A DNA stretch of 64,000 bases from Halalkalibaculum roseum (GTDB lineage Bacteria; Bacteroidota; Rhodothermia; Balneolales; Balneolaceae). The stretch spans positions 620,001-684,000 of the forward strand of contig NZ_JAALLT010000002.1 of the NCBI RefSeq assembly GCF_011059145.1, in the 5' to 3' direction. This document shows positions 27,707 through 36,347 of this stretch, in pieces (the stretch's first letter is position 1; every line of letters starts with the position of its first letter). Both the position numbers and the translations under genes were made by a program. The notes under the pieces were generated by a model, which was given only the letters and a program-made list of their open reading frames with translations, made no database searches and was not told where the DNA came from.

Positions 27707-29479
27707 ATGGGTAAAGTAAATACGAGAAGGCATATAGGAGATATACTGGTAAATCGGGATATTATATCCGCCGGTGAACTTCAGACGGCCTTGGCAATAT
27801 TGCGGGAAGAACCGGAATCTACCAATCGAAGACTCGGTCAGATACTTTACCAGGATCTCGGACTTGATCGCCATAAGATTATGAAAGAGATAGCCAGTAT
27901 CTATGCCTTCGATGAGGTACTGGTTAATGTCGACAAGGTAGACCAAGGCATCATCGATGAAATAAAAAATAACATTGATGATTTGCCACACGAAGCTGTG
28001 GATAGCCTTGTACATCAAAAGGCCATTCCTTTTCGCTCCAACGGCAACTCCTTGACGATTGCTGCTGCCGATCCATCCGATCCCACGTTAACCAATATCA
28101 TATCCGGTCTCAATTTCAAACACTACGAGCTCGTTTACTGTAAATATGACTTGGTTGAACAAATTCTTACCCAGGTTTACGAGCAAAAGAATGAGTTTTT
28201 GGATCTCTTAGATGAAATAGATTACGAGGATCCTGATTTTGAAGAGACCGACGAAAAGATTGACGAAGACGAGATTGATGCAGAAATCAATCAGAGCATG
28301 CTTAATTCACTCGTTGAGGGTATGCTCGTTGAAGCCGTCAGGCAGGGTGTAAGTGACGTTCATATAGTTCCAAGTGGGCCAACCACAACGGATATCAGAT
28401 TTCGTATTGACGGTAAATTAGATTTGTGGTACCAACAGCAGAATGTAAAGCCTGAAGCTATATCGGCCGTTGTAAAAGATAAAACTCGAAATGTAGATCG
28501 TTTTGAAAGGGATGCATCTCAGGATGGGTTTATTCAACGCCAGGTTGATAACCACAGTATCCGCTATCGTGTATCTATTATGCCAATGGTCGGAAAACAA
28601 TTCGATCGAAAATTTGAGTCTATTGTAATTAGGGTCCTTGATGACCGAAAAGTAATTACAGATCTTAATGTGCTCGGTCTTCAAGAGAAAGCGAAAGCAG
28701 ACTTTGTTAAAGCTATTGAAAAGCCATCGGGTATTGTAATTATTACCGGGCCTACTGGTAGTGGTAAGTCTACTACACTTGTTGCTGCTCTATACTATGT
28801 GATTGATCCATCAGTTAATGTCCTAACGGTTGAGGAACCTGTTGAATATCTCATTGAAGGAGCCAGACAGCTTAAGCTTAGTCATCATATGACTTTTGAC
28901 CAAGCTATGCGAGGTATTTTGCGTCATGACCCCGATATTGTACTTGTAGGTGAGATCCGAGACCTTAAAACTGCTGAAATTGCTATAAAGCTAGCTAATA
29001 CCGGTCACTTGACCTTCTCAACCCTTCATACCAACGATGCTCCCAGTGCTGTATCTCGACTCTATAAAATGGGTGTTGAGCCATTCCTAATTGCAAACGC
29101 CGTAAATATTATTATGGCACAGCGATTGGTCCGAAGTTTATGCAAGAACTGTAAGGAAGAATATGAGCCGCATCCGGAAGTGGCGAAAGGAATTGGCTTC
29201 ACTGAAGAAGAGATCCAGGAGACAACCTTTTATAAGGCGGTTGGTTGTGATAAGTGCACAAACGGTTATAAAGGGCGAACTGCGATTATGGAGGCTCTTT
29301 ACTTTGATAAAGAAATCCGGAAAATGATACTTGAATCCGGAAGTGAAATTGATGAAGCACGAATTAAAGAGCATGCCATCAGCCAAGGCATGTTAAGCTT
29401 GCGTGCATCGGGGCGTGAACGTATAAAAAATGGTACTACAACCATAGAAGAGATTGTTGCCATTACTATTGAAGACTAA
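27707..29479 (+). CDS. pilB: Type IV pilus assembly ATPase (PilB/GspE family)
   Basis: Hexameric ATPase that drives pilus extension. Residues 1-60 match an MshEN domain (GDILVNRDIISAGELQTAL, RRLGQILYQDLGL), the type that binds cyclic di-GMP in some homologues. The ATPase core has Walker A GPTGSGKS (348-355), the Asp box, the HDPDIVLVGEIRD Walker B, and the His box GHLTFSTLHTNDA. The tetracysteine zinc site is complete: C479, C482, C514 and C517. Size (590 aa) is typical. It follows pilC by 61 bases. Confidence 0.94.
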   Translation: MGKVNTRRHIGDILVNRDIISAGELQTALAILREEPESTNRRLGQILYQDLGLDRHKIMKEIASIYAFDEVLVNVDKVDQGIIDEIKNNIDDLPHEAVDSLVHQKAIPFRSNGNSLTIAAADPSDPTLTNIISGLNFKHYELVYCKYDLVEQILTQVYEQKNEFLDLLDEIDYEDPDFEETDEKIDEDEIDAEINQSMLNSLVEGMLVEAVRQGVSDVHIVPSGPTTTDIRFRIDGKLDLWYQQQNVKPEAISAVVKDKTRNVDRFERDASQDGFIQRQVDNHSIRYRVSIMPMVGKQFDRKFESIVIRVLDDRKVITDLNVLGLQEKAKADFVKAIEKPSGIVIITGPTGSGKSTTLVAALYYVIDPSVNVLTVEEPVEYLIEGARQLKLSHHMTFDQAMRGILRHDPDIVLVGEIRDLKTAEIAIKLANTGHLTFSTLHTNDAPSAVSRLYKMGVEPFLIANAVNIIMAQRLVRSLCKNCKEEYEPHPEVAKGIGFTEEEIQETTFYKAVGCDKCTNGYKGRTAIMEALYFDKEIRKMILESGSEIDEARIKEHAISQGMLSLRASGRERIKNGTTTIEEIVAITIED

Positions 29480-29581
29480 GAACGTATGGTAACCTCTGAT
29501 AGACATCATATATACACAAAGTATTACAGAGGCAATAGAAAAGGGTAAATTCACAACTGGAGTGTAAATTGGTATTCAATT

Positions 29582-30085
29582 ATGATTAATGAAAATCAGA
29601 CAGAAAACGAGACCACGCCGGAATATATACGGCGATTTTTAAAAGAGCCTCCGCTCTTGCTTAAAAATTTTCACTATGAAGACATCATGGAGTTTTTAAA
29701 TCTTGGTGTTGAAGAGCGATATCTCCAGGATGACATCATTGTAAATGAATCCGAGTATGTAAATTCCGCTTTTCTTATATGTGAGGGGAAAGTTGCTATC
29801 TGGAAGGACAACATACAGTTAGCGATATTATCGGATGGAAATTTTATAGGTGAAACCTTTCTATTTAGTAAAAATAACCGGATGGCCAAAGTTGTATCTG
29901 AGGGAGACAGTTTATTGCTTCGTTTTGAGAGATATGAAGCACTTAATTTCTTTCGTAAAAAACCGGAAAAACTATTCAATATATTTACTAGGAATATAAT
30001 AGAGATACAGCAGAAAAAAATAAGTAACATGAATGTACAGCTTCTGCAGCTAAAGAAGCGCCTTCTCAATGATAATGGATGGTAA
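29582..30085 (+). CDS. Stand-alone cyclic-nucleotide-binding domain protein
   Basis: A 167 aa protein made of one CRP-type cyclic-nucleotide-binding domain (about 40-145) and a C-terminal helix, with no DNA-binding domain. The phosphate-binding cassette is recognisable: Gly90-Glu91 (FIGETFLF) and Arg100 (NNRMAKVVS), so ligand binding is plausible. It lies between the extension ATPase and the PilT-like ATPase genes. A role in tuning motor activity by cAMP or a similar nucleotide is inferred from that position; a purely structural role is also possible. Confidence 0.72.
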   Translation: MINENQTENETTPEYIRRFLKEPPLLLKNFHYEDIMEFLNLGVEERYLQDDIIVNESEYVNSAFLICEGKVAIWKDNIQLAILSDGNFIGETFLFSKNNRMAKVVSEGDSLLLRFERYEALNFFRKKPEKLFNIFTRNIIEIQQKKISNMNVQLLQLKKRLLNDNGW

Positions 30086-30326
30086 TCAAAAGGCTTTTAT
30101 AGTAGCTGTACTCTAAGCTTAATTGATTTTTACAATTTGGCATTAAAACTTTTGAATAGTTCTCTTTTTTTCTATAATAGTTCATAATATTAAATCAAGA
30201 TATTTACCGATTATTCTGTAAAATTTACTTCATTTGCGTAACAATTGGCTCTTTGTTCTATCTATATACACTACAGGATAATTTAAAATCTTGCTTAAAA
30301 TATAAATATCATTAATTAAACGGGGT

Positions 30327-31568
30327 ATGCAGGCTGTACAAACAAATAGAATTACTGAACTCATAGAACCTATGGCCAACCGGCTAAGTTCTACAAATAA
30401 GGGAATTGAGTTACATAGGGAGATCGGTGAAATTATTGAAGACCAACCTAAAGAAGTACGCCTGGAACTTAAATCCATTCTTGATGGATTTCTTCACGAG
30501 ATGTATCGAAACGAAGCCTCCGATATTGATTTGGGTGGGCCAGGTTGCGACAATCAGATTTGGTATCGTATTCATGGCGATAAGTCGCCGGTTGATGATA
30601 TTGAAATGAATTTGCTTGAAACAGATTTCCTCCTGCATAATATCTTAATGCCAAGTCAACGGGAGCATCTTTTCGAGGATCTCAATCTTGACTTTTCTTA
30701 CAGCATAGACTCAGCCGAAGACGAATTAGATAAAAGATTTCGGGCTGACCTTTATTTCGATCTTGAACATCTTGCCCTCAACATGAGGAAGATCGATAAT
30801 ACTATCCGACCATTTAAAACATTGGCGCTCCATCCTGAAGTTGCTAAAGCATTAAGCCTTAAATATTACAAATACGGACTTACTTTAGTAACAGGAATTA
30901 CGGGATCAGGTAAATCTTCTACATTGGATACTGTTATTGATGCCAATAACCGAACTGTTGATTCTCACATAGTGATTATTGCCTCACCAGTTGAATTGAT
31001 TCATAAACCCATACGATCAGTCATCAGACATAGGGAAGTAGGAAGGGATGTAACCTCATTTAAAAACGGTGCTGTGCAGGCATTGCGTCAGGATCCCGAC
31101 GTTATCGTTATTGGTGAGCTTCGTGATCCTGAAACTATAATGACTGCACTCGAAATAACTGACTCAGGTCACAAAACCTTTGGTACACTCCATACCTCTT
31201 CAGCCATGGAGAGTATTGAACGTATTCTGGGTGAGGTACCACCAAATGAACAAAATCGAGTTCGTACCCGACTTGCAGATGTTTTAACTTGTGTTATTAG
31301 TCAAAAACTGATTCCCAGTCTCGATGGTAAAAGGGTTTTGGCCAAAGAGGTTCTTTTAGTAACAAGTGCCGTGAAAGCAGCTATTCGTAATAACAATGTT
31401 GGCGAGATCTATCAGATGCTAATGGAAGGTGGAGAGAAGGGAATGAACACTATGGAGCAAGATCTCAAAAGACTTTATGATGAAGGGAAAATTTCCCGTG
31501 AAGAGGCGATTAACAACGCAAATAATAAGAAGCGATTGATGCAACTTATTACAGACGTTGACCTTTGA
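30327..31568 (+). CDS. pilT: PilT-like twitching motility ATPase
   Basis: Hexameric ATPase expected to power pilus retraction. Walker A is GITGSGKS (190-197), Walker B RQDPDVIVIGELRDPET, His box GHKTFGTLHTSSA, and the PilT-like C-terminal helices AIRNNNVGEIYQML and MNTMEQDLKRLYDEGKIS are present. There is no zinc tetracysteine, which separates it from PilB. At 413 aa it is some 60 residues longer than canonical PilT (about 345); the extra is N-terminal, before SDIDLGGPG. A 241-base AT-rich gap precedes it, so it may have its own promoter. Confidence 0.85.
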   Translation: MQAVQTNRITELIEPMANRLSSTNKGIELHREIGEIIEDQPKEVRLELKSILDGFLHEMYRNEASDIDLGGPGCDNQIWYRIHGDKSPVDDIEMNLLETDFLLHNILMPSQREHLFEDLNLDFSYSIDSAEDELDKRFRADLYFDLEHLALNMRKIDNTIRPFKTLALHPEVAKALSLKYYKYGLTLVTGITGSGKSSTLDTVIDANNRTVDSHIVIIASPVELIHKPIRSVIRHREVGRDVTSFKNGAVQALRQDPDVIVIGELRDPETIMTALEITDSGHKTFGTLHTSSAMESIERILGEVPPNEQNRVRTRLADVLTCVISQKLIPSLDGKRVLAKEVLLVTSAVKAAIRNNNVGEIYQMLMEGGEKGMNTMEQDLKRLYDEGKISREEAINNANNKKRLMQLITDVDL

Positions 31569-31597
31569 TGAAATCTTATTTCTAATAACAGTATATA

Positions 31598-33316
31598 ATG
31601 TTCGGACCTAAAGAATTTACCGGTTTAGTTTTAGAAGGCGATGCCATCAAAATGGCAAGAGTCAAAGTTGAAGCTAATAAGCTTCGGTTGTTAAAATTGG
31701 ACCAATTTTCATTAGTTGAACCCATAAAAGAGAAAAGTCCTACTCAGGGAGAATCTGTACAAGAAACAGGTTCTTTTGAAGAGGAAATGGATGCTGATTC
31801 TATTTTTGGGTTCGAAGATGAAGAAGAGGATGACAATGAGGATGAACTAGCTGATTTGGATCTGGACAACCTGGATGACGAAGAGGAGTCTGAAGAGGAT
31901 GTGATGTCTCTTGATATGGTTGAGGAAGCTGATGCAGGTGGAGCCCAGTCCAATGAAATATTACTTTATAATATTTTAAACGGCATTGATAACCAAAATG
32001 TAAATGTAGGTTTAAATGTACCTGCCGGTAACACTATTTTCCAGATTATTCGTGACACTAATTTTAAAGATGTAAAGAAAAAAGATTTAATAGAAGATCT
32101 GGAAAACAAGCTCCAATCTATATATGGTCAGGCTAAGTCATCTGACAATTATTCTTATGAGGTAAGGGATGACGGTTCTTTGGTTCTTGCATCTGTTGAG
32201 GAAGAATCTGCATTATTGAAATTAGTTAACCGTGCTGATGATCTTTATTCCGGTAAGCTCACAGTAAGGGAAGTACTGCCTGATGAAGCGGCTTTGGTTG
32301 GATTGGTAAGGGCTAATTATAACCTCCAACCCGATGAAATTACCGGTATTATTCAGTTTAGTCCGAAAAAATGCCGCGTTGTTTTTATGACCGGTAATGA
32401 GATTTGGCAGGTTTCACCAATTATAAATGAAGGCACCAACAGTAAATCATTTTTAAATACACTCTTCAGTAAAATACTATTTCAATTAGATACCGGAGAA
32501 GTTCCGAATCTTGATAGAATCATCTTAGCCAATAATACTATCGGTGATGATGCTATAGATTTCCTTCAAAACAATTTTAGTGATGTAATTGTCACTAATT
32601 TCAGGTTTAATGAAGAGAAATTTGATTATGAAGATGTTGATGAGTCTCTTGCAAATTCATTTACAACGGCAATCAGTTTAGCTTGGGCTGCTTCAGAATT
32701 TGAGAAGAAAAGTTTTCCGAATCTTTCCTTATTACCATCTTATGTTGTTGAACGACAGAAGATATTTAAGTTACAATGGCATGGTGTGATTCTATTAGCA
32801 CTCATATTTCTGGCACCTATCACCTTCAATTATTTTTATCAGCAAAAGGCTAGGCAAATTGAAAACCTCTCTTCTGAACTAGAAACTATTAATGCACAAA
32901 TTGCACAAATAGAACCAACAGTTCAGGCTACTAACGAAATTAGTAATGATTTGGCTCAATTAAGGGAAAAACTAGTACTACTTGATACCCTTAGTAATGG
33001 CAGCAGAGAGTGGCAGGCTAAATTGGATATTTTAAACGAAGGCATGCGTCCTATTGAGAATACATGGATTACTTCTATGACCCAGGCACAGAGTGGTACT
33101 TTTGTAGAGGGTTATTCCCTGTATCGAAATCGTATACCAAGAGTAGTCAACATATTTGCTGATGCGACATTATTAAACGTAACCATAGAAGACATAAGAG
33201 AACAGGAAGTCTTCAGATTTTCAATTTTGGTTAATGAATTTGCCGTAGACGATTCCGTTTACTCATTACCCAAAACTGATGAGCTAAAAGAAATATTAAC
33301 GGGCGGAAACCAATAA
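31598..33316 (+). CDS. PilM-PilN-like fusion of the pilus alignment complex
   Basis: In canonical type IV pili, actin-like cytoplasmic PilM binds the N-terminal tail of the bitopic protein PilN. Here one 572 aa chain seems to hold both. Residues 1-45 (KEFTGLVLEGDAIKMARVKV) match the PilM opening. A very acidic linker follows (about 61-110). The middle (about 115-385) has PilM-like strands and LANSFTTAISLAWAASEF. A single membrane helix is at 396-414 (WHGVILLALIFLAPITF just before). A coiled coil and a small alpha/beta domain (ENTWITSMTQAQSG onwards) follow as in PilN. It starts 29 bases after pilT and ends 3 bases before the PilO-like gene. Confidence 0.7.
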   Translation: MFGPKEFTGLVLEGDAIKMARVKVEANKLRLLKLDQFSLVEPIKEKSPTQGESVQETGSFEEEMDADSIFGFEDEEEDDNEDELADLDLDNLDDEEESEEDVMSLDMVEEADAGGAQSNEILLYNILNGIDNQNVNVGLNVPAGNTIFQIIRDTNFKDVKKKDLIEDLENKLQSIYGQAKSSDNYSYEVRDDGSLVLASVEEESALLKLVNRADDLYSGKLTVREVLPDEAALVGLVRANYNLQPDEITGIIQFSPKKCRVVFMTGNEIWQVSPIINEGTNSKSFLNTLFSKILFQLDTGEVPNLDRIILANNTIGDDAIDFLQNNFSDVIVTNFRFNEEKFDYEDVDESLANSFTTAISLAWAASEFEKKSFPNLSLLPSYVVERQKIFKLQWHGVILLALIFLAPITFNYFYQQKARQIENLSSELETINAQIAQIEPTVQATNEISNDLAQLREKLVLLDTLSNGSREWQAKLDILNEGMRPIENTWITSMTQAQSGTFVEGYSLYRNRIPRVVNIFADATLLNVTIEDIREQEVFRFSILVNEFAVDDSVYSLPKTDELKEILTGGNQ

Positions 33317-33319
33317 TTT

Positions 33320-34186
33320 ATGTCATACGCGGTAAGAAACTCATTAATTTTACTTGTGGTCCTTATTCTCTTTGTGGGAGGAGGATGGTCATATTTCTAT
33401 TTCGTGCAAAATCCGGAAATAGAAAAACTAGAACAGCAGGTTAGTGAAAAAAGTCAGGAACTTCGTGAAAAACGGGCAATTGCAAATCGCTATAGTATTG
33501 TATTAGAACAGTTCGAAAATGCTACCTTCTTTATTAACAATTTTGAGAAGACTTTATACACAGACAGCAATGAGGACAAGGTATTTGACTTTATGAATAC
33601 CTTGAATACCGGTAATTCTTATACCGACTTTGCTTTTTCATTTAATGATTCTACTGCTCAGGGGCCATACGGAATAATGAGTATGAATATTTCAGGGGAA
33701 GGATATTATCGTTACCTGGTTAATTTTATTCGCAAACTTGAATACAGCAAACCTCTCAATAAGGTAGTTGAGTTGGATGTTACTCCTATAAATGATCTCG
33801 AGAATTACGGGAGGGTAAGCTACAGTTATCGTTTGCAGAGTTACTATAACCGTGGAACCGAATTTGGATCGCCATCTATGGATATTTCTAGTCCCACTTA
33901 TACATCCTTGCATAATCCGTTTTTCCCGCTTATTAGAGATATTGAGCCCAATGAAGAAGACTTGACAAACATTGAAGCAAGTGAATTACTAGCTTTAAGT
34001 AGTAATAGAGTATTTCTACTTGACCAGAATGGTGAATTACAGAAAATTCGCTTAGGAGAAGAAGTATATCTAGGAAACTTAACCAATATTAATCTATCAG
34101 AGGGTTCAGCTACGTTTCAGTTGAACAAAGGTGGCATTATCGAGCGTATTACCCTGGAGGTAAACAATGAAAATGAGGAACAATAA
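33320..34186 (+). CDS. PilO-like protein with PilP-like C-terminal domain
   Basis: A bitopic protein with a membrane helix at residues 8-27, a coiled coil (30-60) and a PilO-like periplasmic domain (about 65-185). After a linker, residues 199-282 begin NPFFPLIRDIEPNEED and continue GELQKIRLGEEVYLGNLTN and GGIIERITLEV. This order (DPF-x-P, then dG-x-v-x-V-x-x-G-x-x-lG, then a closing e-x-x-L strand) is that of PilP, the lipoprotein that links PilO to the secretin. No separate pilP gene is found, which supports a fusion. It overlaps the secretin gene by 20 bases. Confidence 0.68.
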   Translation: MSYAVRNSLILLVVLILFVGGGWSYFYFVQNPEIEKLEQQVSEKSQELREKRAIANRYSIVLEQFENATFFINNFEKTLYTDSNEDKVFDFMNTLNTGNSYTDFAFSFNDSTAQGPYGIMSMNISGEGYYRYLVNFIRKLEYSKPLNKVVELDVTPINDLENYGRVSYSYRLQSYYNRGTEFGSPSMDISSPTYTSLHNPFFPLIRDIEPNEEDLTNIEASELLALSSNRVFLLDQNGELQKIRLGEEVYLGNLTNINLSEGSATFQLNKGGIIERITLEVNNENEEQ

Positions 34187-36182
34187 ATTAACAGACATGA
34201 CTAATAAGAATATCATCATTTATACATTCTCTCTATTAGCACTGCTATTATTGCTGCCTGCTCAGGGTGTGAGTCAGGATAAAATACCTGTCAGGGAATA
34301 CACAAACCCGGAAGAAGTAGTTACTTTCGATAGGACTACTCCATTCGAACGTGCCTTGGATATTATTAATGAGTTTTCTCAGGAAGCAAGAGGGAAAGTT
34401 ATTATTGACAGGACCGGGCAAAGTGGATCAATTGGTATTTCTGTTCCTGCTATGCACTGGGAAGATGCTTTAGATCTTATACTTAGGGTCAATGGTTTGG
34501 TACTTCTTGAAAGAGAAAAATTCTTCGAAATTGTACAAGCTCAAACAGCTGGAGCAACCACACAACAAAGCTCTGGTGCCCAACAAGGTTCGGGGGGAGA
34601 TGAAGAAGGTCCTGCAGCAACTACTAGATCACGTGAAGTTCGAATAAATGCTATATTCTTTGAAGGTAATAAACGTGCCCTACAGGAAATTGGGGTTGAT
34701 TGGTCAACACTGACTGAAAATGTTCCCGAAAATATTAGCCAGTTCGCAAATCCACAACAAGGTGGCGCTTCAGGAGGAGGAGGTGGTGGAGCCGGTGGAC
34801 AGAATGAAGGTCAATTGCCATCAACTACTTTCGAAAATCAGTTTGTATCTGTGAACTCAAAGGGTGCTTCAAGTGTATCTCAAAATGTATTTAATTCTAT
34901 TGTAAACTTTGGAGAGATAGGAGGTAGCGGTATACGAGTACAAGCTCTTTTCAGTGCATTTGAAGCTGATAACTTGGGTGAAATTTTAGCATCTCCAACA
35001 GTAAAGGTATTAGATGGTCAGGAAGGACGTATACAGGTAGGTCAGGACTTCTCTATCAAACAGCGTGATTTTGCCGGCAATGTTACCGATCAATTCTTTA
35101 GCGTTGGTACTATCCTTCAGGTGACTCCCCAGATTATTGAACAACAGGATACCACTTTTATTCACCTAACCATTGAGGCTGAACGCTCATCCGCTCAACC
35201 CGACCCGGTAAGTACTGTCATTAATAAACAGCAGGCGACAACCCAGTCTGTACTAATGGATGGAGAGGCTACAGTAATTGCAGGTTTGTATAGAACGGAG
35301 TCTTCCGAGGTTAGAAGAGGTATACCGGTACTTAAGGATCTCCCACCATGGTTTTTCGGTCTGCGCTATCTATTTGGATACAATTCTACTGATTACCAAA
35401 TGAGAGAATTGGTTATTCTTATACAGGCTTCCATTGAGCCTTCAATTCCTGAACGCTTTGCTAAAACGGAATACAAGGATAAATTTGAAATTCTTGGGCA
35501 AGAGCGCGAAAGGATAAGAGAAGAACTGCGTAAGAGTACTATGAATACCGATAAACTCATTGAACGGGAAGAAGAGCCCGCACCTCCGGAAACTATGCAA
35601 GAAGAAGAGGAAGGTTCAGGTATGAATGACACTCAACCAATGATGGAAGAAGAACCAGAACAACAGGAGGAACCTGAGGCAGAAGAGCCTGAAGAGCCAC
35701 AGGAAACTTCTAATAATCAGATGAATATGAACACTGATCCGGAAGTAAAAACCGAACCGGTTACTCTGAATTTTGATTTAAATGATGAAGAGGAAGCTAC
35801 TGATCAAAATCAGGACCAGGACGCTGATTCAGAAGGTGGAGCAGCTGAAATGACAAGTGATACTTCAGGTTCATCTGTTTCCGGAGCCGCCAATTCATCG
35901 GATGAATCGACTCAAAATACGACCAATAAAAATCAGAAAAAGTACACTAACGGTGATACCTATTATGTAATTGCAGGTTCGTTTAAGAATGAGCAGAATG
36001 CGGTTGATTTTAAGGATAGACTTGCTACAAATAACTATCCTGCGGTATTGTTCAATAAACCTGATTCTGATTTCTTCTTCGTTGCCTACGACAGATTCAG
36101 CAATTTAAATCATGCTAAAGCAGCATTAGCCGATATTGTTCAGAATGAAAACGATGGCGCCTGGATTTACAAGATGCAGTAA
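34167..36182 (+). CDS. pilQ: PilQ-like secretin with C-terminal SPOR domain
   Basis: Outer-membrane gate for the pilus. A signal peptide ends near VSQ (residue 37). An N0/STN-like domain follows (FDRTTPFERALDIINEF to GLVLLEREKFFEIV), then the secretin core (about 250-435) with SPTVKVLDGQEGRIQVGQ, VLMDGEATVIAGLYR, RRGIPVLKDLP and LVILIQASI. A long acidic, Pro/Gln-rich linker (about 440-595) leads to a SPOR domain (599-671, YVIAGSFKNEQNAVDFKDRL) that should bind denuded peptidoglycan. No AMIN domain is seen. ATG at 34197 (MTNKNIII) is an alternative start that avoids overlap with the PilO-like gene. Confidence 0.88.
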   Translation: MKMRNNKLTDMTNKNIIIYTFSLLALLLLLPAQGVSQDKIPVREYTNPEEVVTFDRTTPFERALDIINEFSQEARGKVIIDRTGQSGSIGISVPAMHWEDALDLILRVNGLVLLEREKFFEIVQAQTAGATTQQSSGAQQGSGGDEEGPAATTRSREVRINAIFFEGNKRALQEIGVDWSTLTENVPENISQFANPQQGGASGGGGGGAGGQNEGQLPSTTFENQFVSVNSKGASSVSQNVFNSIVNFGEIGGSGIRVQALFSAFEADNLGEILASPTVKVLDGQEGRIQVGQDFSIKQRDFAGNVTDQFFSVGTILQVTPQIIEQQDTTFIHLTIEAERSSAQPDPVSTVINKQQATTQSVLMDGEATVIAGLYRTESSEVRRGIPVLKDLPPWFFGLRYLFGYNSTDYQMRELVILIQASIEPSIPERFAKTEYKDKFEILGQERERIREELRKSTMNTDKLIEREEEPAPPETMQEEEEGSGMNDTQPMMEEEPEQQEEPEAEEPEEPQETSNNQMNMNTDPEVKTEPVTLNFDLNDEEEATDQNQDQDADSEGGAAEMTSDTSGSSVSGAANSSDESTQNTTNKNQKKYTNGDTYYVIAGSFKNEQNAVDFKDRLATNNYPAVLFNKPDSDFFFVAYDRFSNLNHAKAALADIVQNENDGAWIYKMQ

Positions 36183-36211
36183 ACTGAAGTATCCTTATCA
36201 CAATATTATTA

Positions 36212-36250
36212 AGCCGCTACTATCAATGTATAGTTGCGGCTTTTTCTTTA
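36212..36250 (+). terminator. Terminator at the end of the pilus locus
   Basis: AAGCCGCTACTAT (36212-36224) pairs with ATAGTTGCGGCTT (36231-36243) with one mismatch and a 6-base loop, followed by a T-rich run. It lies 30 bases after the secretin stop, before the convergent mscS gene. Confidence 0.82.
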
Positions 36251-36347
36251 GAATTGTTCTAACTTCGATTTAATATTTACTTATACTGAAATTATTTAAT
36301 TCTTCTTTAGTTTCTAAAGGAAAAACACATATGGGATGGATTCGTTA

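Noticed and set aside
29674-30069. Minus-strand frame of 131 codons
   Set aside because: Antisense to the cyclic-nucleotide-binding protein, with Cys/Ser/Arg-rich composition and no recognisable domain.
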